A model generated the notes under the pieces. That model was given only the letters and a program-made list of their open reading frames with translations. It made no database searches and was not told where the DNA came from. Positions 10,929 through 22,663 of a stretch of 64,000 nucleotides of DNA are shown here, piece after piece. The position numbers were made by a program, and so were the translations under genes. Numbering within the stretch: the first letter of the stretch is position 1; each line of letters starts with the position of its first letter. Origin of the DNA: Corynespora cassiicola (taxonomy: Eukaryota; Ascomycota; Dothideomycetes; Pleosporales; Corynesporascaceae); NCBI GenBank assembly GCA_022059125.1, contig JAEUWY010000023.1, positions 992,001 to 1,056,000 on the forward strand, given 5' to 3'.

Positions 10929-12257
10929 ATGAAGGTCGCCGCACAATTCGCAGCCGCAGCTGCAGCTTTCTTTCCAGACTCTCCCTACGTCCCCAAGAAC
11001 TCCACTTTAGTTCAGGAACCAGTTTCATCGGCCTTGTCGAGCTCCGTCGCCTTGTCTTCATCCATTGTCTCGAGTCTGACTCCGTCCTCTACACCAACCC
11101 CCACCCCAACTCCGACACCCACGCCGACCCCAACGCCGACCCCCCAGCCCATTCGCATCGCCGCCGCCAATGCGCTCCTCCCGTCCGCCTCGGCCATGGC
11201 CAATGCCCTCGCAACGCACTACCCCGTCCCTAGCGTCGCCCTGCTCTCTGACTACTGGTGGTGGTGGCAATCGGGCTCCGCAGTCGATGCCCTCCTGACC
11301 TTCTCGCACGTCAGCGGCTCGCAGCAATACACGGACCTCCTTGCCAACACGCTCCTCTCGCAGGCCACGTCGACGAACGACTTCATGACTGTTCACGCCA
11401 CCGGCAACGACGACCAGGCCTGGTGGGCCCTCGCCGCGCTCACGGCGGCCGAAAACAGCGTCCCGGAGCGCGGTGTCCCCTGGACGACCCTAGCGCAGAA
11501 CGTATTCGACGAGCAGAGGGAGCGCTGGGACGAGGATCGCTGCAACGGCGGAATGAAATGGAAAGTCGTCGAGGGGGATGACGGCTGGCACTACAAATCC
11601 TCCATCGCAAACGGCCTCTTCTTCCAGCTCGCGGCGCGCCTCGCCGCCGCCACACAGTCCGAGGAAGCCCTCGAATGGGCCGACAAGGCCTACGAATGGG
11701 TCGTTTCCGTCGGCCTCATCGACCCCGAGTACAACGTCTTCGACGGCACCGACGACGCCAAAGAAACCGGCTGCGTCGACGTGAACCACATCCAGTGGAG
11801 CTACAACGTCGGCGTCTTCATGTACGGCTCCGCAGTCATGGCCGCGCACACGCGCTCCGAGCTCTGGACCAACCGCACGCGCGGCTTCATCGAATCCGCA
11901 AAGCGCAACTTCATCAAGGATGGACGCCTGTTCGAGCAACAGTGCGAGGGCAAGGAGGGGGATGAGGCGTGCAATGTCGATCAGGTTTCGTTCAAGGGCA
12001 CGTTGGCGAGATGGCTGGGCGCGACAGCGGCGTTACTACCAGAAGTCGAGCGGGATGCCAGGTTCGTGATTAATGAGGCCGTCAATGCCGTGCAGGAGGA
12101 GTGGAGCGCTGCGGATGAGGATGTCATGGCGCATTTCTCGGCGCTCGAGGTGGTGGATGCGGGCATGAGGGCGAATGGGATGCAGGTGGGGGGTAGTGGC
12201 ATGATTGGGGCTGAGAAGGTGGGGAGGAGGGGGGTTGCGGGGAGGATTAGGTGGTGA
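10929..12257 (+). CDS. GH76 family endo-1,6-alpha-mannanase, secreted
   Basis: 442 residues, no intron. The start is in good context (ACAACATGA). An Ala-rich hydrophobic N-terminus probably serves as a signal. A Ser-rich stretch and a Thr-Pro repeat linker (residues ~55-72) lead into the catalytic domain. The GH76 hallmark, a pair of adjacent catalytic Asp in GNDDQAWW (D161, D162), is present, as are the CNGGMKW motif and the typical WW-rich repeats of an (alpha/alpha)6 barrel. GH76 enzymes cleave alpha-1,6-mannan; in fungi the Dfg5/Dcw1 branch also transfers GPI proteins to the wall. No clear hydrophobic GPI tail is seen, so a secreted mannanase is the better guess than a Dfg5-type anchored enzyme. 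The linker is unusually placed, N-terminal to the domain. Confidence 0.9.
   Translation: MKVAAQFAAAAAAFFPDSPYVPKNSTLVQEPVSSALSSSVALSSSIVSSLTPSSTPTPTPTPTPTPTPTPTPQPIRIAAANALLPSASAMANALATHYPVPSVALLSDYWWWWQSGSAVDALLTFSHVSGSQQYTDLLANTLLSQATSTNDFMTVHATGNDDQAWWALAALTAAENSVPERGVPWTTLAQNVFDEQRERWDEDRCNGGMKWKVVEGDDGWHYKSSIANGLFFQLAARLAAATQSEEALEWADKAYEWVVSVGLIDPEYNVFDGTDDAKETGCVDVNHIQWSYNVGVFMYGSAVMAAHTRSELWTNRTRGFIESAKRNFIKDGRLFEQQCEGKEGDEACNVDQVSFKGTLARWLGATAALLPEVERDARFVINEAVNAVQEEWSAADEDVMAHFSALEVVDAGMRANGMQVGGSGMIGAEKVGRRGVAGRIRW
11093..11148 (+). repeat. Thr-Pro codon microsatellite inside GH76 CDS
   Basis: Degenerate ACN-CCN dicodon repeat encoding about nine Thr-Pro pairs. Length variation here would lengthen or shorten the linker without breaking the frame in steps of six bases. 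Confidence 0.85.
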
Positions 12258-14209
12258 GGTTGAAGGGAGGTTTGATACGTAGTGTTAATTTGTTATTTTG
12301 TTGATTGGGGACCTCGAGGGTCAGGGATAGTATGATACCAACTCTTTTTTTCCCTTCTTCGCTTTTTGGCAAAGAACGAACCGTTTCTATACATACCTAG
12401 TTTCACAATACCAAGCCGTAAATGTCAAGATCTGTATTACCGTACTCCTGTCCGCCCGTTTCGGCAGCCACACACGGCTCGCTCGCGTATCGCCTTAGGT
12501 ACCGGTAAGTAACGTCGAGGAACATGACATGGTGCGACGGCCCCGGCGTCGATCAGGCAAACAACAAAAAAAGAGTCATGTTCAAGCTATATTTAGTAAG
12601 CCAGTTAGTTGATCCACAAACGAAAACGTGGGAGTAATTTGCCAGGTTTGCAGAAAAAGATAAGTATAGGTTGCCGCGTGAGATTGCGAAAAAAAAGAAA
12701 AAGAGGCGTGGGAAGGGGCGTAGGAAGATGCAAGGTGCTTGAGCTTAGTTTGACGACGCTGGGACTGAGGCTGGGAGGGGTGGGATGTTGCGCGAGCGGG
12801 TTTGGTGTGGGCTGAGAGGTCCTTTCGAGCGGTAGGTAGGCTGTTGGGTTTTTGGGTTGGAGTCCTTTGCTTGTGACTGGGGTGCTGTTTTGGGTTGGGT
12901 GTTTACAAGTAACGACGCTTAGAACGAAATGGCTGTATGGACCCTGGATGCGGATCGACCTGTTTGTACTCTGCTTCTCCATTCTACAGCGCAGACTCTT
13001 TAAACCGTTGTTTAGAGGAAGAACCAGTTCGTTCGCATGGCCTGTCGATGTATTCTTGCCAGCGCGAGGTTAAGGGGTAGAGCTGTTAGAAGGAAAAGGA
13101 GTTTCATTGGCTGTAAAGGCCAAGTAGATGTTCGAGTCGCCTGGTGTCGTATCGTCGGCAGATAAGGAACGGCGGGGAATGAGAGGTAAGAAAGAAAGAG
13201 ATCAATAGGAAATCCTGGGGTCTAAGAGTAGCTGGCAAGGAGAGCCGTGAGGGAACCGAATTGAGAACAGAGTTGGGGCGGAAGATGCGGAAGGGAGCTT
13301 CCGTTGGCTGGAGATGGGGAAATTTGGATCCTCATGATCAAGATGACGGTGGAGACTTTTGTACAAGGAGAAAAAAACAAAGTGGATAGGATCTGTTCAA
13401 GATGTCATTGGCTACCTCTGGTGGACTTGGGACGACGGATATGAGAGGGTGAGGTTGAATGGGTATGGGCGGTGTATTCGATATATGGTTCCATGCAATG
13501 TATGATTGGAATTTTAACTAGTAAATTAAGTTATTTCAAGGCGGCCGCCGATCAACTGGATTGGATAGGGGGATTTCTAGGGGACAGCCTGTTGTGTGCA
13601 CCACAAAATGAAGAAGCGCGGGCCGGGATGGTCTGAGCGCAGTCAGTTTGAGTCGATCATGGAAGTTTAAACGCACCTACCTCCCCTGTCCCGGAATTTC
13701 AACCCCAACCGTTAGCGTTATCAATGATTCAGACGTTTGTATAAACATAAAAACAAAACACCGCATTTGACAGACGTGAAGACTCGAACTGAAGTTATAG
13801 TTTGCTCGGCTCAATCTGGCCAAGGTAACGGCTTGCAAATGGAAGACCGGTGATGCGGCCAACCCACGCCATCTCTTCCCAAGGAGAGAAGGCCAGAAAG
13901 TTGAGTAGTATACAATAGGAGATTCCGGGACGTAGGTCCCGCTAGTCGCAGTGTTGGTATCATCTGTGTCCGAAATATACATAGAAAAGAGGGAGCATAG
14001 CTCATGGACTCGGACGCTTCAAGCGGATCATCTGAAAAAAAAGGTTTCAAAGCCGCATAGACGTCCAAAACTCCGGTAACGTGCCTGATTTTGCCCAGGG
14101 CCTGGGTAATGCCATTAAAAAAAAACGCCAGTCATGCAGTGATGGTTTGTGCGCGCCCCATTCCACATCTTAATCTTCCCCAATGCACCGAATCACGCAG
14201 CCATGGACC
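12258..14209. other. Intergenic between convergent genes, no gene seen (1.95 kb)
   Basis: 3' flanks of GH76 (+) and the tail-anchored protein gene (-). The frames at 12605-12982 and 13677-14068 have no recognisable features. A long 3' untranslated region for either gene is possible. Confidence 0.55.
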
Positions 14210-14845
14210 TCAAATGATGTTCTTCGATTTGAGTACCAAGATGGCAACGACGACGCCGGCGACGAGGGCGAGGAGCACGAGCCAGAAGACCCAGCAGATC
14301 CATGTGCGCTGGCGCTTCTTCTTGCGCTGGGACTCGAGCCAAGAGTTTCTATTTGATGGGTCAGCGGTCACCTGTGTCCAGAACTTGAAGCGCGACTCTG
14401 GGCGGCCCGAGAGGCCCAGGGACAGCAGCGAGGGGTTCTTGTTGCGCATGAAGGGCTTGTGGGAAGGGGTGGATCTAGTCTTTGCGGGAGCGGGTTTCTT
14501 GAGGCGCGAGGGCTGGCGCTTGGGACCGGTGCTGGTGGACGAGGCCGTCTGGGGGGTGACGGGAGTGGTGGGGGAAGCAAGGGCGCCGGCGGATTTGGAA
14601 GGCGCAAAGTGCTGGAGCGCAATGGGTGACAGTGGCTGCGTGTGCAGGGCGGGCGACAGCGGGGACAGCGAGGTAGGCGTCGCCACGGGCGAGGGGGACG
14701 ACGCAGAAGACGTAGACTGGGACTTGACATACGTGTGCTTCACGTCGGAGAACTTGGACAGCTCCTTCTCAACCTTCTCGGCGTCGTCTCGGTGGACGGC
14801 GATGCTGAAGCGGTGCCAAAAGCCGGGGTCGCGGACGTCGGCCAT
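14210..14845 (-). CDS. Conserved-looking tail-anchored protein of unknown function
   Basis: 211 residues, no intron needed. The N-terminus begins with a compact segment (RDPGFWHRFSIAVH) followed by a long Ser/Pro/Thr-rich, probably disordered, middle. Near the C-terminus an Arg/Lys cluster (ESQRKKKRQR) precedes a single strong membrane helix (WICWVFWLVLLALVAGVVVAILVL) and a four- to five-residue tail. This arrangement predicts a tail-anchored protein facing the cytosol. I do not recognise a named family. The GC-rich, low-complexity coding sequence gives long antisense open frames (for example 14091-15011) that I take as shadows. Confidence 0.7.
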   Translation of the reverse strand: MADVRDPGFWHRFSIAVHRDDAEKVEKELSKFSDVKHTYVKSQSTSSASSPSPVATPTSLSPLSPALHTQPLSPIALQHFAPSKSAGALASPTTPVTPQTASSTSTGPKRQPSRLKKPAPAKTRSTPSHKPFMRNKNPSLLSLGLSGRPESRFKFWTQVTADPSNRNSWLESQRKKKRQRTWICWVFWLVLLALVAGVVVAILVLKSKNII

Positions 14846-15326
14846 GTTTACATTGACGTTGGGGCGGGCGTGCTGGTGGCGGTCGGCAAGGGCGTATGCG
14901 ATTTGGTCGGGCGCAGAGGTGGTGGAGGTGCAGAGAGGGCGGAAGCAAGGCGGGGGCGGCAGAGAATATAGCCCAGTGAAGGCGGCGTTTGCTCGCGGGC
15001 GGAATGGTTGAGGTGAAGCAGATCGATGGCGGCAAAAAGGATGGTAACTTTATTGCGGTCCACGCGCGGGGTACACGGCGCACAGGGCGTGGTAGTCCGG
15101 AATGTAACGTACAGTACGGTACAGGCCTCGTCGTAGGCGAGGAAAAAGGAAGCCGGTGGTAGCAGAGTATATTGGCCCAAGTGGGTAGTGCAGGGGTGCT
15201 GCACGAGTAGAAAGCAGAGTTTGCGGTCGCGGAGAGGGGAATTTGCACACAGTGGCCGCGGGAAATAAACAGAGGGTCTCGAAGGAGCGGAGGCTGGCGG
15301 ATACGCAGTATCCAGGCCCAGCAGGC

Positions 15327-15364
15327 TGGTGGTGTTGGTGGTGTTGGTGGTGTTGGTGGTGGTA
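15327..15364. repeat. 9-bp GGTGGTGTT tandem repeat
   Basis: Three to four head-to-tail copies of a GGT/GTT-rich nonamer, G-rich on the plus strand. Confidence 0.85.
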
Positions 15365-15820
15365 GAAGGGGCGGAGACGGCAGCAGCAGCCTACAAGGCG
15401 CTTTCTGTCGGGGGCAGGAGGGGACGTCGAGGGGACGTCAAAGGAAAGGGCGTCAGCGCAGGACGGGCGCCCGGCAGATGGTCGTCTTTAACGCGGCGGG
15501 CGAATCCCATTGGGATGGGTCACATCGCAAGGCGGGTGGGCCGCCTGGCAATTCATTTGAAGCACGACACAAGATGTGCTCCCACGAGTCGCAGGGAGGG
15601 AGTTGCGTGCAGCGGCAGCGGACAGGCTACAAGCGGGCCAATGGCAGGCCGGGGGCAGGCCGGGGGCAGGATGGGGTAGCCCTGTGAAACACCAGAACAA
15701 ACAAGGCGTGGGTAAGGGTCGGAGATTAATGGACGTTGAGTGGAAAGCCTGCCTGCCTGCTGGTCGAAACAGCTGAGTAGGGCCATGTTGCGGCAGATAG
15801 ATTTGCCTCTGCCCTGCTGC

Positions 15821-15875
15821 CCTGCCCTGCCCTGCCCTGCCCTGCCCTGCCCTGCCCTGCCCTGCCCTGCCCTGC
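15821..15875. repeat. (CCTGC)11 pentanucleotide microsatellite
   Basis: Eleven perfect CCTGC units, with one degenerate unit just upstream (15811-15820). Lies in the promoter between two divergent genes. Confidence 0.95.
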
Positions 15876-15876
15876 C

Positions 15877-15897
15877 CGTCCACCGTCCACCGTCCAC
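15877..15897. repeat. (CGTCCAC)3 heptamer repeat
   Basis: Three perfect tandem copies immediately after the CCTGC tract. Confidence 0.85.
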
Positions 15898-16322
15898 CAG
15901 CCACGGCGCCCTGACTCGCCGCAGGCACATGCTATCGATATCAATGGCACGGAGCGTGCAGGTGGGTACGCACATACTACTCCTACCATCTACCCAACCT
16001 GGATGTGCACCATGGCATGATTGTGCCCTCACCGCCTTGGGGCAGCGCGGAACCCGCAGCGACAGCACACAGCACCGCACCGCCAGCACCACATCCCTCG
16101 CTGCCACGTTGAAAGAGTTTCGGCACTAGAACAAGCGACAGCAGCCACGCGCAGCTAGCAGACTAAGCTTCAGCGGCGGCGACTCAGCACACTCAATCTT
16201 ATTCTGTTGGACGTTGGGGTGCCTAGAGCTTCCTCTCTGCCCCCCTGCCCTCATTTCCGAAGGCCATCACGATTGTCGACCGTCTTTTGATTTCCACCCC
16301 GTCTTTCCGCCCGCAAGCCAGC

Positions 16323-17103
16323 ATGCCGCACGAAGAGCCGCTCCCGTTCTGGCTCGTCAACGTGCCGCGAGGCCAATGGCCCGCCGAATGTCCCGAGGCC
16401 CTCAGGGAGTGTGGGGAGAAGGACAAGGAGATCATGAGCACGCCCGACTCCGAGTACAAGCGGCTGTCATGGCCCGAGGTGCAGCACATCATCAGTACAG
16501 TTTAGCCCCCAAGGCCCGGCTGCCGAGAGCGTTTGTTGACGTGCGAGCTAGACATTAACCGCGTGGACCTGTTCCGACGGGTGCCGTCTGATCTTCGCAA
16601 GTACCGACTGCACACGCACCGGCTCGTCAAGGAGTATGGCAGCATCATGAACTTCGTCGTCAACGAGCGGCTCCAGTGGGACACGATGGCGCCCAAGGGC
16701 CGGCCGTTCGAGTTTGACGGTTGGTGCCGCCGCCCCGCGGGCCTGCGACGGCTCCCATGCTAACGCTGCAACAGACGACGTCAAGATCTTGCACAACGAT
16801 TCGCCCTACGGCATCGACGAGAGGATTGTGCACCTCGTCGTGTGGACCAAGTTCGAGCTAGAGGAGGATCCCGCCACGGGCCAGTCGACGCCCGAGTCCC
16901 ACCAGCAAATGGCCGACTTCGTGCGCAAGACGTTTTGCTCGAGGCTCAAGCCGGATCACGTGGCCTGGTTCAAGAACTGGCGCAGCATCAAGAGCGTGCA
17001 CGCCGTCGAGCACTTCCACGTCATGCTGTACGACCCCGACCCGGACGTGGTCAGGGACATCACCCAGGGCGACGAGCCCGCCGCGGCGGCCAAGGCTGCA
17101 TAA
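16323..17103 (+). CDS. GIG1: Gig1-like protein (N-acetylglucosamine-induced protein 1, DUF3605)
   Basis: Three exons: 16323-16494, 16552-16719, 16775-17103, giving 222 aa. The first intron uses a GTACAG donor and a CTAG acceptor. The second has a GCTAAC branch point and an ACAG acceptor. The spliced protein carries the family signatures in order: [67 protein letters not shown], and a C-terminal block [20 protein letters not shown]. The family was named after a Candida albicans gene induced by N-acetylglucosamine; its biochemical role is unknown. The start at 16323 is preferred over the in-frame ATG at 16287 because the conserved block begins just after it. Confidence 0.9.
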
Positions 17104-18483
17104 CTAAGCAGTGCAGCGGCGTGTGAGTAGGTAGGTAGGCATGTTTTCGCAGCCGTGTGGTTCGCAGGTATAGACGGGGGGTGCAATAGACTGGCGGACA
17201 AGGGTCGGCCATCTGATCACAGCCGGGGGCGCATCGATGGAAGCTTGGTTCCGGTGGTAGTGCGTCGGTGCTGCCTTCATTGTCTGTGATGGCGTCTCAT
17301 AGGGGGTAGTCTGCGCGGGACAATAGACGACTAGACCAATAGACGTAGACTCGGAGGGCGCTGGCTCCGGCCACGGGCAGGCCTCGTGCAAGGAGTGAAT
17401 TGTGATGTGCCCGGTGATGGGCGGATGGGTACGCACGACGGGTTTGCGCGCCCTCTCTGCCAGTTGCGTGTCTTGGGCGCGATGCGGCGTGGGTTTAGGG
17501 TGGTGGGTGGTGGGCTGCAGGCGAGGGAGTACCCGGGGCAGTACCTAATGGATTCCCCAACTGGGCAACTCAGCGGCGCGGCCTGTGGCGCGTGGGCTCT
17601 CGGCACACAGCACACCAGGGCCTCTCCCACGCGAAACGTCCAAAAGTTTCGCAGCCAGCGCCCTTAGTTTCGTTTGGTTGACGTCGACGGCCGGTTTCGC
17701 AGCCCTCTGGGCCCCGTCGGCCGCTCGCAATCGCTTTGTTGCAGCCCGCGACCCGCACGGCACCAAGGGCATGGCGGCGAAGGGCCTCTTGTGCCTCCTG
17801 GGAACCGGCATCAATAGGCCCTCAATAGGGACAAAAAGAGGCGCGCGCCGGGCTGGCAAAAAACCTGCCGACGCAGCCAAAGCAGCCAAAGCCCGCCCGT
17901 CTTGCCCGTCTCGCCCGTCTCGCACATAAAGCGGTCTGCCCCTTGGCGAGCCACCCTTGTTCGCGATAGCCCAAAAAAGTTCCTTCAACGCGGAGGCTCG
18001 CACGCACTACGGCTCGCTGGCTCGCTGGCAGCGCATTCAAACCACTCCAGCTCCTCGGTCACGACGACACCCGTCTCGCCCTTGGACTCCCTCCCGCATC
18101 GGCCATATAGCCTGCGTGCCGCGCCGCCAATTGCTGCAGACATTCGTCGCGCACGCCCCCTCGACCGCACTGCTGCCACAGCCTGCCGCCTCCTGATAGC
18201 GGCTGCCCTGCCAGCTGCCCCTCGGGCCCACCACAAAAGGTATCTTTTAATCCACCGAGCCCCATCCATGCCGCCGTGATCGGTACTGAGCTCTCTGCTG
18301 CTCTCTAGGCCGGCACTCCCCCAGGCACCGCCGCCTCCAAACCTACCGACCTCTGTCTGCGCTGTGCGACTCAGCCCCGGTGCTGCGTACCCTCATGCTC
18401 ACGCCCGTCGCCGCTGCCTTTTGATCCTCCTGCCCGCGCCGCAACCGCCCCGCCATCCACTGTGCTCCTGAACACACGACACC
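17104..18483. other. Intergenic / promoter and leader of HMG-CoA reductase
   Basis: GC-rich, with C/T-rich sequence near 17890-18250 that fits a long transcribed leader. No separate gene is supported. Confidence 0.5.
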
Positions 18484-21400
18484 ATGTTTGGCTTCTTGAC
18501 CAGCCGCTGGCAGACGACCGGCGCCGCCGACAAGGCGCGTCCTGGCTGGTATGACCGCCACTGCTCGCCGCTGCTGCTCTCCATCGCGAAGAAGGCCTGC
18601 ACCCACCCCATCCACACCATCGTCACCATCGCCTTCCTGGCCAGCTACTCGTACCTCGGCGTCCTCGACAAGGGCCTCCTCGAGCGCGTCCCTGACAAGG
18701 CCACCGGCAAGGTCGACTTCACCACCCTGCTCGCCGGCAGCAAGAGACTGAGGGTCGGCGAAGAGACGGCCTGGAAGTGGGAGGCCGAAGAGGAACAGGT
18801 GGGCGCTGCCGTCGAGCACCCCGCCCAGGACATTGCTCTGGTCACCCTCGTCTTCCCCGAGTCGAGCGCCATCAACTCGGCCCCGTCGCAAAACATTGTC
18901 CCCAAGAACGTCTCGGCCACGCTCCTCCCCAGCTCCTCGAGCTCCTTCTCCACCATGTCCCACGACACCTCGCTCGCCTTCTCCATCCCCTACGCCGAGG
19001 CCTCTGACTTCCTCGTTGCCATGCAGGAGATTTCTGCCCCCGAGGACGCCTCCGAGTCGCACGGTTCCGAGGAAGAAGGCACTCACGAGTCGAAGAAGTG
19101 GATCATGAAGGCCGCTAAGAGCCCCAATGCCCCGGCCGGAATCCGCAGCTGGGCCCGCGAATCCTGGACGTCGTTCGTGGATCTTTTGAAGGTATGCAGC
19201 TCGGCTCCCCACACTACAAAAACAAGCACAACGCTAACCGAAGGATGCGCCTGGCAGAATGCAGATACCGGAGATATCGTCATAATGGCCCTGGGCTATT
19301 TGGCTATGCACTTGACCTTTGTCTCGCTCTTCCTCGCCATGAGGCGCCTGGGCTCCAACTTTTGGCTCGCCACGGCCGTCTTGCTCCAGTCTGCCTTTGC
19401 ATTCCTCTTTGCTCTGGTCGTCACCGTATACCTGGGCGTGCCCATTAACATGGTCTTGCTTTCCGAGGGTCTTCCATTCTTGGTTGTCATCATCGGATTC
19501 GAGAAGCCAATTGTCTTGACCAAGGCTGTCTTGTCTGCCTCGTTGGATGCTCGCAGGAAGGCCGAGGAGAACAAGGGCGAGCCGCTGACCATTCAGACCG
19601 CTGTGCAGACTGCCATCAAGCAGACGGGGTACGAGATTGTCCGAGACTACTTCTTCGAGATTTTGATCCTGGTGGCCGGAGCCATGTCCGGCATCCAGGG
19701 AGGTCTTCGTCAGTTCTGCTTCCTTGGTGCCTGGATCTTGCTCTTTGACTCGTTGATGCTGCTCACCTTCTTCACCTCCATCTTGACCATCAAGTTGGAG
19801 ATCAACCGCATCAGGCGTCACGTTGCGCTCCGACGAGCCCTTGAAGACGACGGCGTCGATGGCAGGGTTGCAGAGAGCGTCGCATTGAACAACGACTGGC
19901 CCAACGCTGGCTCCGTCCAATCGCGCGCGACCACCGCCACCATCTTCGGAAAGAAGATCACCGTCCCCAAGTTCAAGGTCCTCATGGTTGCCGGATTCAT
20001 CCTGGTAAACGTGTTGAACCTGGCCACCCTCCGCTTTGGTTTCTCCAGCAAGGTCTCCCACATTTCAGGCATGGGTGCCGCGCCTCCGCTTGACCCTTTC
20101 AAGGTGGCTGGAAGTGGACTCGACTCCATCTATGAGCAAGCCAAGCAGGCTGCCACGTCAACCATTGTCACTGTCCTCATGCCCATCAAGTACGAATTGG
20201 AGTATCCCTCCGTACATTACGCTGAGCCCGTCCTTGGCCAGAATGACGCTCCTTCCGGCAGCAACATCAGCAATCACTTGGTGGACGGTGTTCTCAAGAG
20301 CATGGAGGACCCCTTCTTGAGCAAGTGGATCATCGCTGCATTGGTCATGAGCGTTGTCCTCAATGGTTACCTTTTCAATGCGGCTCGCTGGACCATCAAG
20401 GAGCCTCACCAGCCCATTGACCCGCCCAAGCCCTCGGAAATTCAGGATGGCGCTCCCCCGACTCCTGCCCTTTCGATCCCTCACCAGCACATGCCATCGC
20501 CGCCCATTACGCCCGGTCCCGAGGCACAAGCCGCTCGCACTACCGTGCAGCCCCTGGCTCAGGTTGCTCCCCCGCCTGCTCCAGTTCAGCCACAACAACC
20601 CGAAATGGGACCCACCGAGGAGGAGCAGAGCCAGCCCAACCGTCCAATGGAGTTCCTGGAACGGATGGTCAAGGACAAGAAGGCTCCCAAGCTTACTGAC
20701 GAAGAGTTGATCGAACTGTCTCTCAAGGGCAAGATCCCCGGTTATGCTCTCGAAAAGACTCTCGGCAACAAGACCCGTGCTGTTAAGATCCGCCGTGGCC
20801 TCATCTCTCGGACCCATGCTACTCGTGAGACTTCGACTCTGCTCGAACGCTCGTTGCTTCCCTACAAGGACTACAACTATGACCTGGTCCACGGGGCTTG
20901 CTGCGAGAATGTCATTGGTTATCTGCCTCTCCCTCTCGGTGTTGCTGGGCCCATCATGGTCGATGGCCAGAACTACTTCCTCCCCATGGCTACAACCGAG
21001 GGTGTTCTTGTCGCCTCCACTTCTCGTGGTGCCAAGGCTATCAATGCGGGTGGCGGTGCAGTGACCGTCGTCACTGGCGATGGAATGACCCGTGGCCCCT
21101 GCATTGGATTCGATAGCCTCGCACGCGCCGGTGCCGCCAAGATCTGGCTCGATTCGGAAGAAGGCCAGAAGACCATGAAGGGTGCTTTCAACTCGACCTC
21201 CAGGTTCGCCCGCCTCCAAACCATGAAGACGGCTATTGCCGGTACCAACCTCTATGTCCGTTTCAAGACCACGACCGGTGATGCCATGGGCATGAACATG
21301 ATTAGCAAGGGTGTCGAGCATGCTCTCACTGTCATGGCTACCGAGTGTGGCTTTGATGATATGAAGGTCATCACCGTTTCCGGAAACTACTGCACTGATA

Positions 21401-22072
21401 AGAAGGCTGCTGCCATCAACTGGATTGACGGCCGTGGCAAGGGCGTTGTCGCTGAAGCTGTTATCCCCGGCAGTGTTGTCAAGTCTGTGCTCAAGTGCGA
21501 GGTCGACGACCTTGTGCAAATGAACATCTCCAAGAACTTCATCGGTTCGGCCATGGCTGGTGCCATGGGTGGTTTCAACGCCCATGCTGCCAACATTGTT
21601 GCCGCCATCTACCTCGCAACCGGTCAGGACCCTGCTCAGGTTGTTGAGTCGTCAAACTGCATCACCATTATGAACAAGTACGTACAAGTGTTCCACATGA
21701 GCTTCGTTTCTTTGCTAACCACTTGCTAGTGTCAACGGAAACCTCCAAATCTCTGTTTCCATGCCTTCTATTGAAGTCGGTACCATTGGTGGTGGTACGA
21801 TTCTTGAGCCGCAATCCGCAATGCTTGATCTTCTCGGCGTTCGCGGAGCTCACCCCACGACACCCGGTGACAATGCCCGCCAACTCGCTCGCGTCATCGC
21901 TGCTGGCGTTTTGGCCGGTGAGCTTTCTTTGAACAGCGCGCTGTGTGCAGGTCACCTTGTCAAGGCGCACATGGCCCACAACAGGAGCAACGTCCCTAGC
22001 AGGGCACCAACTCCTGCGCCGCAGACACCCGTTAGTGGCGTCATGAGCAACGGACCTCTGCCCAAGCGTTAA
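18484..22072 (+). CDS. HMG1: 3-hydroxy-3-methylglutaryl-CoA reductase
   Basis: Three exons (18484-19191, 19258-21677, 21730-22072) give 1156 aa, normal for a fungal HMG-CoA reductase. It makes mevalonate from HMG-CoA with NADPH, the committed step of sterol and isoprenoid synthesis, and sits in the endoplasmic reticulum. The N-terminal half has one early hydrophobic segment and then a cluster of helices (the sterol-sensing-type region, around 19280-20060). A Pro/Gln-rich linker follows. The catalytic half has [16 protein letters not shown], catalytic Glu in ATTEG (E817), Asp in GDAMGMN (D911), Lys in TDKKAA (K951) and His in KAHMAHNRS (H1123). That last motif includes the Ser that AMPK-type kinases phosphorylate in animals. 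Intron 1 is 66 nt, in frame and free of stops, so retaining it would insert 22 residues. Confidence 0.97.
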
Positions 22073-22663
22073 CGATGATGGTATATCGGGACTTTTAATC
22101 TTCATGCGGAGGACATAATATTCATATCATTTCCGCGCGCTTGCGGGCATATATGCTGCGTGGTGTTAGGGTTAGGGATTTCTGGAAGGGTGTTTTGAAG
22201 TCCGAGATATCCCCGCGTTATACTGCTGCCATTCGAATCTTCAAGAGGATTGAAAGATATAGCTAGACCGCTCTGGTGGAGCGTAACATTCGTACATATT
22301 GCATTAGCATGTTTGGGCGTTTGTGTATTGCAGGCAGTAGTTAAGCTGCAGTGTCGGTAGAAGTCATTTGTTTTGTTCTGTCATGAAGAGAGGCAGCTTC
22401 TGCCAGTGACGTTGGATTATGCAGTGCCCGTCTGATGGATTTGTCAAGCCCAAGTCAGCCAGTTGACCCTTGGGTCGTCTTCTCGAACCCTGTCGAATAT
22501 TCTTGGCGCTTACCTAATTCCGTGCTAGCTCGGGCGCGCCTCCAGACTTCGCGATACTTTTGCAGCGCGAGCTTCAATAACCCTCACCACTCCGCACGCA
22601 CGCGACACGTTATCACATACCAGCCAGATCCGACGTCGACGCGACACTGCGATATAATTCACA
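22073..22663. other. Intergenic between HMG1 and the U2AF gene
   Basis: 3' flank of HMG1 and promoter of the U2AF small subunit gene, in tandem orientation. Nothing else seen. Confidence 0.6.

Larger units (their letters stand above)
14846..16322. other. Divergent promoter region with short tandem repeats
   Basis: Lies between divergently transcribed genes (tail-anchored protein and Gig1). GC-rich, with three tandem repeat tracts listed separately. No gene supported. Confidence 0.6.

Noticed and set aside
14091..15011. 306-codon open frame on the plus strand
   Set aside because: Antisense to the tail-anchored protein gene and its promoter; the minus-strand frame has a clear membrane anchor, this one has no features.
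15553..16107. Minus-strand frame with a Gly-Gln-Arg-Ala repeat protein
   Set aside because: The repeat is the translation of the CCTGC microsatellite, not a protein repeat.
20158..21585. 475-codon open frame on the minus strand
   Set aside because: It is antisense to the HMG-CoA reductase catalytic domain and has no recognisable motif; codon bias of the real gene keeps this frame open.
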